The position numbers and the translations under genes were made by a program. 64,000 bases of DNA from Phymatolithon calcareum. Lineage: Eukaryota; Rhodophyta; Florideophyceae; Hapalidiales. The stretch lies in the NCBI GenBank assembly GCA_977006965.1, contig OZ345376.1:682001-746000 (forward strand), in the 5' to 3' direction. The notes under the pieces are model-generated. The model ran no database searches. It saw only the letters and a program-made list of their open reading frames with translations, and was not told where the DNA came from. Positions 20,313-29,899 of this stretch are shown here, in pieces; within the stretch, counting starts at the first letter, position 1, and every line of letters starts with the position of its first letter.

Positions 20313-20504
20313 CTACCACCACGCCATCGTCTCCTCTTTCGTCTCGATTTCTAGCATCATTAATTTGTCCATCGCTTTTTTCAATTCCTCTTCTGCTCTG
20401 TCATTCATATACGGATGCGTTAGGACGCGTTGAAGCGTTTCCAGCTGTATCGTCGATAGTTCGTCATAGTTGTCGGCATACGCTGAGGGGTTTCGCGCGG
20501 GCAA
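20313..20504 (-). pseudogene. LINE 2: short upstream ORF
   Basis: 64 codons, rich in Glu and Leu (DELSTIQLETLQRVLTHPYM followed by NDRAEEELKKAMDKLMMLEI), likely helical. It lies upstream of the endonuclease in the same orientation. It could be part of the element's ORF1 or the N-terminus of ORF2; no motif decides this. Confidence 0.3.
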
Positions 20505-22059
20505 TCGGCCGAAAAACCACTTGACGGCCCAATGTCTGTATTTCCTCGACTTGATTTGGAATATGGGGTCCGACCTGGCGCAGAACTGCGCTGTGCGGGG
20601 CCTGTACAGTATTCACAAGGCAAGTTAGATACATGGTTGTTACCTTGTGGGTTTGGGTGGCGAATGCCTAATTGATTTCTTCATGCCCCCCGTCGCCAAA
20701 GCGCAACGTCAGTGTGGTTTCTATAGGGAAACTGAACAGACAAAATACTACACAAACCTCGAACACCACACATGTGCGTGGTGTTGCCACGAATAAAGTC
20801 AGCATATTGCATGGCTTCTAGTTAAACTTGTGATTGCGCGCGCGATTAATGTCTACCTTGGAGAGCTCGAGGAACAAGCCACGAATTTGTCGCAAGAGCA
20901 ATAGAGCAATTTTAAATCTCCGTTTTCTCAAATTGCGACATATATAGGTCCCTTCTACGGGAGGGAGCTAAGAACAAAAACGGATTCAGGCGGCAATGCA
21001 GACTGACAGTGTCATAAACGTCAGCTGATATATTTCGGTTCGCTGTGATTACGTTAACGTTGAGTGTCGGTATTGGCTCTCAATGTCGCAAATTCGAGGT
21101 CGGGAATAATCACTGTCGAGAAGACAAGAACAGCGGGTCTCAAGTGGCTCCGTCTCGCACACTGCCGCCTGTTTCTCATAACAAGACAGTAAATTCGGAG
21201 ACAGACTAACTGGCTCTGGATGAGCGCCGCTTCATACTCCAGCGCCGATGACCAGATTCGGAATGGTATAAATGCGACAGCACCCTAGCACAGCATTGTG
21301 TTGGAAGGCAGTCGGAATAAGAATCACCAAGTCTTGGTCGGCTCAGTGCTCCTTCCGGGAGCACACAGAGAGAAGTGGCTGGTGTAGGCGTCTCGCCATG
21401 CCCGGTCCCCGTTTGGGAAACCAGCGGTCATAACGGATCACTAAGACTAACTGGTGTGTGACGACATTCTTGAACAGCACGTGGACCTTCGCGAGGTTCT
21501 ACAACGCTGAGCGCGCGAAAGTTAATAGACTCTCTTTGTTCTGAACTGTTCATTGCCGTTTTGCGACACTCAAGGTGTCATTTTAGCGCTCGAGTTACGC
21601 CGTACTATCAGTTCAGAGTTAGTACAGCAAGAGTGAATCGGATTCGGCTCTCTGTAGGTCAGTGTCGGTGCACCGCACGGAAGCAAACTTGTCTCCTCCC
21701 CAAATGCGGGCAGTCATTCGTGACTCTCGTTTTAACAGTGAGCAATCAATTGGGTGGTGCAATACTGACTTGCCCGAAACGTCACCGGTCACTGTAGTGA
21801 GCGAATTGAATGCCTAACAGTTGGAAGGCGAACGAGAATGCCTGGTGCGCACAAGCAAAGATAACCTTCCATGTCTTCCAATAACAATGTCTTATCGTCC
21901 CTTGTAAAGATTGTACGTGTCTAGAAATTGAAACACTGATCACGTATAGCGCTGTGGTGCGCTTTGCGAAGTTCACTCAATTCAATTTGGCAACCATCTC
22001 CGCGTGGCGTTTGCATGTGCCTTCACCGAGGCCAGCTAAAGCGCTGGAAGGTGTACTTT
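20505..22059. other. Gap
   Basis: About 1.5 kb without a recognisable gene or repeat. Short frames exist on both strands but have no familiar motif. Confidence 0.3.
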
Positions 22060-22580
22060 TAAGCTTAGGATGGCCATCATCAGTCCGGTAGTTCGAAGAG
22101 AAATGGGGCCCCAGCAAGGACTGTTTCGGCCAAGGCAAGTCCGCCCATATCCTAGTGTCGGCTGTTGTCTAATACCGATATGATTCATATTTCTACGTCT
22201 CAGTCTTGTCTCAGCACTCCTTGACGGCTGTGAATCATGAAAACTTGCAGAACCAGTGCAGAAGAAACTCAAGTTAACACGAGTAAAGATGCTATCGAGA
22301 ATAATGGATAGACCAATAGCCGACGAAGCCAGGACACCCACCATCGATGTGGTCATGTGGGCCAGAGAGTTACGAGGGACACATTCTTAGAATGGGCGAG
22401 AGCTGCCTGGTTCTCCAGGTGCTGCTACAATGCGTTAGACAAATTCCAGAATCAATCGTTGGTGACGTACCCGGACGAGAAGTGAAAGCCAGCTCCCCAA
22501 AGATACGACAGAAGGGAAGAAACTTAGGCCCTTGTTCGCCGCTAGCCCGATTTGGGGAAAAGGCAAAATGAATGAATGAA
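22060..22580 (+). mobile_element. 5'-truncated LINE (second family), 3' end
   Basis: Plus-strand translation from about 22192 reads LLDGCES-stop-KLAEPVQKKL (TGA at 22238-22240, in place of the tryptophan of the usual YGCESW) and LTRVKMLSRIMDRPI. After a single-base shift near 22383 it reads FLEWARAAWFSRCCYNALDK. This is the C-terminal part of a LINE reverse transcriptase, where parental proteins have YGCESWxL and helical repeats. It ends with a short A-rich tail of ATGA/TGAA units (22567-22580), a common LINE 3' terminus. The same tail recurs at 29836. 5' truncation is the normal result of incomplete target-primed reverse transcription. Confidence 0.6.
22516..22580 (+). repeat. LINE 3'-tail repeat, copy A
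   Basis: Contains GAAGAAACTTAGGCCC, GCTAGCCCGATTTGGGGAAA and a terminal (AATG)n-like run. It matches 29836-29893 over about 58 bases in the same orientation with few differences. Confidence 0.6.
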
Positions 22581-22917
22581 GGGGTCAGTCTAATGAGCAA
22601 TCATTCACATCGGATCAGGGAGACTAAGGGCGTTGTAAAATCGGAGGCAGGTGGAAGGAGAATAGTATTGTCCTCAGACTTCGATTACGTTCTCTCCAGC
22701 TCTCGAAAGTGTTGATGTTTCGTTCGCTCTATAGCCGCCATCAGTGGCACCAGTACATAGGGCTAAGTGATCAGCAATAGTGAGATGTCGAGGCTCCGAG
22801 CACGTATATAGCAACGCTATAAAGACTTTGGTAGATAAACAAATGTGTCTCTTATCCGGCTTCTCACGCTTTTAAGTTGTTATCTAGCGCATTAGGGGGA
22901 AGTATACCTTTATGACT

Positions 22918-23217
22918 TTAATATTCTTCATCCAGGTGCTGGGTGAATTCCAACGCCTCGTGAGCATTGTAGAACGCATGCGAAGCGTTTCTTTCTAGGT
23001 TATTGAACTGTGGTTGAGGACGAACTCCAATTTTTAGTAATTTCTGGGGCTTCCTCGTTTCGACCATTGTAAAACAGTTGAAATTGAAAGTCTGAATATT
23101 CTCTTGCTCCAGCCTACTAAACTCAACATTTGAGAATTTGATCGCATTTGTAAAAAGGAGGAGGGGAATTTTGTTTCTCTCGACCTCTGGGAAATTAGTT
23201 GAATTGAGGAAAAACAA
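22918..23217 (-). CDS. Unknown 99-codon ORF
   Basis: A minus-strand frame reading KIPLLLFTNAIKFSNVEFSR, then NNLERNASHAFYNAHEALEF and an acidic end (LDEEY). The composition is protein-like and not low complexity. It resembles no family I can name; it could be a fragment of a larger, decayed gene. No promoter or neighbour supports it. Confidence 0.2.
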   Translation of the reverse strand: MFFLNSTNFPEVERNKIPLLLFTNAIKFSNVEFSRLEQENIQTFNFNCFTMVETRKPQKLLKIGVRPQPQFNNLERNASHAFYNAHEALEFTQHLDEEY

Positions 23218-26035
23218 ATTTAATGAATGCTTATTCCCCTATGGGGCTAGCAAGCAGTGCTTCTATTTTTACCTCTACATAAATTACGACAGAGCGTTAA
23301 TCCTACTAAAAAATTGTAATCACCTTCCTTCTCTGCATGCCGCACGTCATTAGACTAGATATTCCACCCGAAGCAAATGCGGTGGTTGGGAAAAATAAAT
23401 CCATTATTGAGGAACAACGTACAATACTGTAGATACCGTCGTGATGATTGCTTCTACTTCATTTTTCTACTCTTGCGTATGATGAGCCGTGCTTTATCGA
23501 GGGCGATGACTCAGTTATTCCTCTGGTCGGGGCTCCCGGTCACCCTGGTGACCGGAGGTCGAATAAAAAGCTATACCGTGGAGCATTTAAGAACCTCATG
23601 AATGCCAACGTGCGCTAAAAATATTTCCGTTGATTCCTTTGACGACATTGGCCGGCATGTCCCTTCCAATCCGATCACTACTGGTTGCAATTCTCAATGA
23701 TGGAGACCTGGAAGATGAAATTGCCTGATCCTCTTCAGTTGCTGTCGTGGGAAGGAGAGGTGGCTTGTGCCCACTCCTGCCAATAAGATACGTCCTATAC
23801 GTTCACCGTTCACGATCGTTCGTGTGGCTCCTTCCATAACGGATGAAGGAATTCCCTAATGTCCACCATTACCATCTCCTGAAGGTGGCACGTTCCACTC
23901 CCCTGTGCTTCTCAACATGCACAAAATGTTCGTATGTTCGTGTCTATATTTCTGTTAATTTTCCAAAAGCTGATTGTTTACGTGTGAAGCAGCAATTGTT
24001 GGCATCATCGCCAAACTCATAGCATTTTCAGGGTGAGCCACGACCCCGAGACGTAACGTTAGCGACCGTTGTGATGTTGTACCACACACACGTGGAGACG
24101 ACACACGTGGAGATGACATACATGTGTCCTCCCAACGGGGAACCGCGCCATGTCGGTCTATTTATTGCTCAGTTTACTGCCAAGTCACGCAATGGCATGG
24201 ACATTTCTATAGTAAAGGATGGTCACCGCCACGCATCTTTCTTCTGATAGTGTACATTCCTACAGTGTACTGCGATAGCGCGTAGCATTTGTCGGCTCGG
24301 GAAGGTGCCAAATGGCTGTCGGCTTCGTGAAGATGAACAAAAATGCGTGACGGGATATTTTTCCAATGCGGTCTTCGGATCGCCCACGTCTTTCCACGAC
24401 TGCTGGAAATGACAGTTGATACTGTCCAAAGAAAATGTCCGAAACCAACTACAGTACTTAAATGAGAACGTAAGCGAAGGATTGCAGGGAAACGAAAAGT
24501 CTCTCATGTGCAATGATAATTGACAAAGGGAGCTTCAATTAAACAGAAATGCAATGCAATCCCCTTTCCCTGCACATCTCGAGAGGCTGAACAATCGTTA
24601 CGCTTACAGATATTGGAAAATCGCATCTTGGAGTCCAAAGCGGAAATTATTATTTCTTTATCGGGGACAGAATGGAACGTGGGTGAGGAGATCAAATTTT
24701 CGTTGGCGATTTTTTGACGTCAGCAACTTCACCCCTCCGTGAAGCACAAAAGATATGATAGACCAATGTGGTGTGTTATTTAACAGTTATTTATGATGAG
24801 GCGTGCAATGGGCAGATATTCATAGCGTTTGATGTTTGAGCAGTCGCCTGCTTTACTGTACGCTCCCTGAAGATGGGAGACGAACGTACGATACGTATCG
24901 ATCCAAATGATGGAAAACTTGAATTTGAAAAAGTTGCGCATGTAAATTACGGCATTTTGTCTTGCTGGATATTACAGTATAATCAAGTCCGACAGGATGC
25001 ATCCTGGTGGGCAAAAGACAGAGGAATAAATCGAAGATACATACAGTATATTTGAAAAATTGCTGTGACCATCAAACGCCCTAATGGGCAGGCATTTCAT
25101 GCTCATGGTGTGCTTTGCTGCCTATAAGCCGGAGCTGCCAAGTGTGCAGACAAGTGACGCGAAGGGAAAGTACAGTACAATGACATACACGGTTAATTAT
25201 TTAACTGCGGTTGCATAAGTAACAGCTGCCAGTGCTCATGTGTTTGTACGTGGGCTTCATGGAACGCAATCATGAATGAGTGACATGACGCCCACGAGTT
25301 CAACAAGATGACATCGAGGCAATGCATGGACTGTGCAGTGTGAAGTCGACGCCCCTGATAGCTTGATGATGTGATAATGAATAAAACTGCTTCCCTCGTA
25401 GGAAGAGCAAGAACAAGAATAGTATTTTTTAGAAGTTACCAACTCATCTCCTGACGCTTGGGGCTACTTTTTGAGTCTTCCCTTGTGGGAGGAATTACTG
25501 TACTTCAAAATATAGCCATGCATGACTACTGTACTGCAAGAGGGATCCATGTCCCGAATTGTCAATGGTGATCAGTCTCACTTCCACACCCCCAGGGGGC
25601 CGCGGGTAATAGAAAAGATGCCCAATTAACCTGTTTCCCGCTCGATATTTGAATTCTAAATGGTACTCTTGACCGATGTATGACACCATGAAAAATACCG
25701 CACATTTTATTGGACGTGTTTGGCGCGCATAAATCTTTGGGGAAGGGGACTGTATCGATCACGGGCTGTATGCAATGTCCCAGTTTGCATCCACGTTTTC
25801 CTTCAATGGATCACTGTCGGCCAGTGTACTGTACACTGTACTGTACTGTGAAGTGCACGCACGTTTGCGCACTCGTCCGCGATGCGACTAACTAACAACT
25901 ACGTATAGAGCGACAGCATCGCTGGTCCGTCTCTGGTGCGCCGTGCATGACTGTCGAGATCACGGATCGGGATGCACTGTGTGATGCAAGTCGGGAAGCG
26001 AGAAGAAGCAATCTTGCAGGCGGCAGTCGCACCGC
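23218..26035. other. Gene-poor stretch with TACTGTA motifs
   Basis: No ORF with a known motif. A 60-codon ORF at 24873-25055 starts with ATG but is unsupported. A short perfect palindrome (CCGGTCACC, two bases, GGTGACCGG) lies at 23536-23555. The motif TACTGTA or its complement appears repeatedly from about 24850 on. Confidence 0.3.
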
Positions 26036-26095
26036 ACAGTACAGTACAGTACAGTACAGTACAGAGCAGTCCTGTAAATTACTGTACTGTACTGC
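26036..26095. repeat. ACAGT microsatellite and inverted partner
   Basis: Five tandem ACAGT units plus ACAG (26036-26064), then a 15-base spacer, then ACTGTACTGTACTG (about 26080-26094). The two halves are reverse complements and could form a hairpin. Related TACTGTA/TACAGTA words are scattered over 24.8-28.8 kb. Confidence 0.7.
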
Positions 26096-28996
26096 AAGTG
26101 GCACGGCGGGAAGCGGTTCACATTGCATCGAGGAAATCTGCTTCTCGCAGCCTCTCAGTGACGTGCGCGGATATGAAACGAGTATGGGAATGCATCAACA
26201 TCGATCCGGTACTGTGCCGCCACAGCCGCCGCGGAAGTGGGCGCTTGCAGTCCATCGGCAGCGTCCGCGATCGTCGTCATTATATATGGCGGTGCGAGGA
26301 CAGGGCGTGCGCGACGAGCGGAAGGGCAGGAATCAAAGTTTGGCGATTTTACGACCGTAATTCCATCGCTGGTGTCGTCGACCACATCAGTATTGAACTG
26401 TATGCAAATCGGACGTGTGTGTGATCGTCTTGTGCAAGACGCTCACCGTGCGTGCGAAGACTGTGGCACGATCACACTCTAAAGTGCAATACTGTACTGC
26501 ACACTACACACGAAGTTGAATTTGGGAAGCGGGAAGCGGAAGAAACGGATCTTGAGGAGTGTAATTACGAAGAGCTGACAAAAGCTGGTGCATTCGATCA
26601 AAAAGTCTAATTACGGTCGATCATCGATGCATAACTTACTTTACATCATTCGCGACGTTGTAGGAGCACTTGCGACCTGATTTCTTTTGCGAGAACTCGT
26701 CGTGCTCAACTGTATTCCATCCTCACGCGTTTGCCGTCCGATCCGGTCATCTCCACCGACATTCAAGGGGCGGCAATGTAGATGTTGAAAATCGTACTAC
26801 TGTATCATTAATATTTGGGGAGAGTATTGCAGCGTTCTTTTTCAGTACAGTAATTTACAGTTAGCAAAGTCTATCATATACAAATAGAAATCCCAAATAG
26901 ACGCGAGACTTGACTACGGTAATCGGCTACAAAATTCTAATTGCTTCCAAATCGTACTCCCACGACACTAACATTTTCGGACATACACGACCAACAGATA
27001 TAAATAAAGAAAGAAACGTTACTAAGTAGAAATTTCCAGATTTTATGATATTCACCCATATTCCTCGCCAAGAATGCCGCCACTTTTCTACCCTAGACGC
27101 CGCTGAAATGGCGTACACAAGTAGCACCTTTCCATCTGCTTGCTTGCCCTGTTTGAAGACATAATTTGTCCGTTCTGATTGACCCCAGCAGTAGTAAATA
27201 ATCTATTCGGGAGTAAAGCTGTTGCAATTTCCGGACAGTCGCTTCCCACCAAAGGGTTTTGTCTGGTTCAAGAGGATGTTCTAGCGCGTCTACGGTATTT
27301 CCGGTTACTCCATCTCACTCGTCAACTCGAGACTTTTCTGGATATTTTCTGATCTTAATTTAAACGCTCCTCAAACCTCATCTTGTAGCAATAACGGCGA
27401 AGTCGCAATACAATATTATAAAAGCTAACGTACTCTGTTCACCCTTTGACGCACACTTCATTTCCAGCAACCATTCTCCTGACGCCCTTGTTGTCTTTCA
27501 ATTTCAGCAATCGTCGTCGTTGACGATCAAATGCTTTGTAGACCCTACAAGTTCAATCATAGTTGTGATCCTAAATTAGGCACGCAAAACTGTACTTTCT
27601 CGAAACTGCAAAGAGGCGCATTCTTGATTGCCACTCTTCTGTACCTCTGACGTGTCGTCGCCACATCTTCGTAAATGAGAGAGCCAGTTTGAAGTTGCGA
27701 TCAAGCTCGCAATTGTCAAATAGCGGCCGGCCTTTACCTCGGGCGTTGCTGAGAAGAATGATGCTTCACACTCCTCACCAGCATTCAAGGGCACGTTTCG
27801 CTCCAGCAAATTGCGCAGCACTTTGTGCCGGGAAGGTATACGACGCGCAAAATAATTTTCTTTCGTCTCTAAAAGATGCGCCGACTTTTATCAAGCCTGC
27901 AAACACCTTCTTTGAGTACCCTATTTCGATTGTTTTGGGAGGAATCATTGGTGATGTCCCTCTCGTAAAACTTGCAGGCGAACGTCATATTGAGATAAAG
28001 CTTGCATATCTCAAATGTCGTTTCACGTGCTACGTGCTGCATTCTATATGAACCATGGGAGATTTGCCCGAAAACTCTTCTGAAAATGCTTGACCTCGTC
28101 GCTGCTACACGAGATTGTCCAATCGTTTTTATTTAATGAGCGCTCAAGTTTTCGTCAAAGCTTTTCGTGCCTCTGACGACGGAAAGTGACGAGTCTCTTG
28201 CTTTTCCGCTTAAATTTAGTGCGAGGAAAATTAGAGGCGGTGTATGCAGTGTAGGGACACATGTGTGGCGTGCGAAGCAGACACGGAAGGACGAAATAGT
28301 CAGTTGATTATACGTTCATATGTTCTATGTACGGAGCGGGAGAGGCTAGCTACGGCAAGCATTGCGTACTGAATAGTGACGAGGAATTCCGCGTATTTCA
28401 AATGGTGGTCGCGATTTCGCGCCATCGACCTGCGCGTTGCCGGACATACTAAAGCGATAATTATCGTTTGCATGTCCATTCGAATGAACATGGATTCGAC
28501 ATGATGAACCCGCGGAAAACTGTCAGAGGAGAGAAATCAAGGAGATTGACTGACTGTCCAAGCTCAAACAAGTGTAGATTTTTCCATCGACTGAGAAAGC
28601 CAAACAAAATGCATGCTCAGTATGGAGTTTTCTACGAAAGCAGTTGCATACAAAGTGTCTCAACACCACCCACATAGATCTCATCGGCACAGCAAGAAGG
28701 TCGATCTATTGAAGCAATTTTTTACTTATTTACACCGTGACCTAGTTTCACCAACGTACTGTACTGTAATTGAAGGTACCTTGCTCAAAACGGCAGAGAA
28801 TGCCCACGGCGACCGCTGTCACGCACACCTTTTCATCAAATTCCGTCCTAATCGTCGCACGCATAATAAACGAAGAATTCAAACAAGCATCGCACTACCT
28901 CCATGGTATTCAAATCAACATTCCATTGGCTGTGCCGAAACACCGCCCATATCTGGCTATCTGCCTGCCATCATCCATACACTTACACCTCACCCC
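26096..28996. other. Gene-poor stretch
   Basis: A GC-rich island at about 26200-26330 has open frames on both strands but no motif. A 120-codon plus frame at 27689-28051 (AQNNFLSSLKDAPTFIKPAN) and an 81-codon minus frame at 27576-27821 overlap each other and have no known domain. I assign no gene here. Confidence 0.3.
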
Positions 28997-29004
28997 TATA
29001 TATA
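28997..29004 (+). promoter_or_regulatory. TATA-like box of the first cysteine-motif gene
   Basis: TATATATA set in C-rich sequence (CACCCC before, CGCCCC after), 217 bases upstream of the ATG at 29214. The following leader is strongly pyrimidine-rich. The paralogue has TATAAAT 147 bases upstream of its ATG. Confidence 0.5.
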
Positions 29005-29213
29005 CGCCCCACCCTACAGGTCCAACTTTCCGTCTCGCCCTACACATCGTGTGTGTGTGTCGCACGCCCGTCTCCCCATCCGTCCGTCCCCGTCCGGAAC
29101 GCATAACGTCGCCTCGTCTGTCTGTGTTTCTGTCTCTGCAGCCTATTTCAGCCCACACTTCCCCGCCTGCCCAACAAACCCCAACCCACCGCAACTCCGC
29201 CGCCCTCAGCATC

Positions 29214-29711
29214 ATGCCTCGTCGCGGCGGCCATCACAGTCATCCGCCACCGGTCGTTCTCCCACCCCTCTCCACCCATCTGCCACCGCTAGTGCCGACG
29301 GGCACCGACCCTGGTTTCATTCGCATTCTGCCGCGCGAGGCGACGCACCAGCACGTGTTACAGAAGCGTTGTGAAACGTGCGGCAAACTGCACGACGGTT
29401 CGTTCGGCGCCGGTCGCTTCTGCTCTTCGCGATGTGCTCGCACAGTCGGTGGGCTTGCGCACCGTCGTAAGCGGCAGTTGGAACGTTCCGGACGTGTTGC
29501 GTACTCGCCGTCGTCCGCGTCGTCGTCTGCAGCGTCATCCCCCACGTCCACACACAAGATGGCGTCAAATAGCGGTAGCGGAAAGTCGAAGACTAGTCAG
29601 GGATCGCGAAGGGCGTCAACGTTGGATAAGAATAAGTTGAAGAAGTCGGGGTCGGTGCCGAAGGATTCGCATAACCGTGTGCCAATTTCAGACCTTTTGA
29701 ACCCTTCTTAA
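29214..29711 (+). CDS. Small four-cysteine zinc-motif protein, paralogue 1
   Basis: 165 residues from ATG 29214, chosen because the paralogue also starts MPRR and because upstream in-frame sequence is the pyrimidine-rich leader. Order: a Pro/His-rich N-terminus (about 1-37), FIRILPRE (about 39-46), then a C-x2-C-x13-C-x3-C motif, CETCGKLHDGSFGAGRFCSS continuing RCARTVGGLAHRRKR (about 57-90), a Ser-rich low-complexity linker, and a C-terminal tag HNRVPISDLLN. The cysteine spacing suggests zinc binding. The basic run after it suggests a nucleic-acid or nuclear role. This FGxGRFCSxxCAR pattern occurs in uncharacterised proteins of several eukaryotic groups as far as I recall; function is unknown. 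Intronless, no stops, so probably a live gene. Confidence 0.8.
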   Translation: MPRRGGHHSHPPPVVLPPLSTHLPPLVPTGTDPGFIRILPREATHQHVLQKRCETCGKLHDGSFGAGRFCSSRCARTVGGLAHRRKRQLERSGRVAYSPSSASSSAASSPTSTHKMASNSGSGKSKTSQGSRRASTLDKNKLKKSGSVPKDSHNRVPISDLLNPS

Positions 29712-29835
29712 CGTCATGGGATGTGGGTGTATGTGATAGTTTTTCTCTCTTGTTTATAAATTTGTATTCGGGTCTCCCTTGTTTCGTCGAAAGGACTTTT
29801 TTAGCGTTCAAACTCGCTAGCGAAAGGATAGAATA

Positions 29836-29893
29836 GAAGAAACTTAGACCCTCGAATGGCAGCTAGCCCAATTAGGGGAAAAGGAGAAATGAA
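29836..29893 (+). repeat. LINE 3'-tail repeat, copy B (solitary)
   Basis: Starts GAAGAAACTTAGACCC, has GCTAGCCCAATTAGGGGAAA, and ends in AAATGAA. It matches 22516-22580. No LINE coding sequence precedes it, so it is an extremely 5'-truncated insertion or a tail-only copy. It lies about 125 bases after the stop codon of the cysteine-motif gene, possibly in or near its 3' untranslated region. Confidence 0.55.
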
Positions 29894-29899
29894 CTACTG

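Larger units (their letters stand above)
17400..20504 (-). mobile_element. LINE copy 2, decayed
   Basis: A minus-strand LINE of the same clade as the one at 5539-9236, in a somewhat better state. In order it shows a short upstream ORF, the C-terminal half of the endonuclease, linker, reverse transcriptase, thumb and C-terminal helical tail. The first half of the endonuclease (with the NVNGL and ETHL motifs) is missing. The pieces are separated by about four frameshifts and a few stops. Confidence 0.75.

Noticed and set aside
25947-26424. Overlapping 137- and 150-codon plus-strand ORFs
   Set aside because: Both are read through the ACAGT microsatellite in two frames; composition comes from the repeat, and no motif is present.
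28613-29213. Long open frames upstream of the first cysteine-motif gene
   Set aside because: The frames are open because the leader is C-rich and has few stops; the paralogue supports the start at MPRR (29214), after the TATA-like box.
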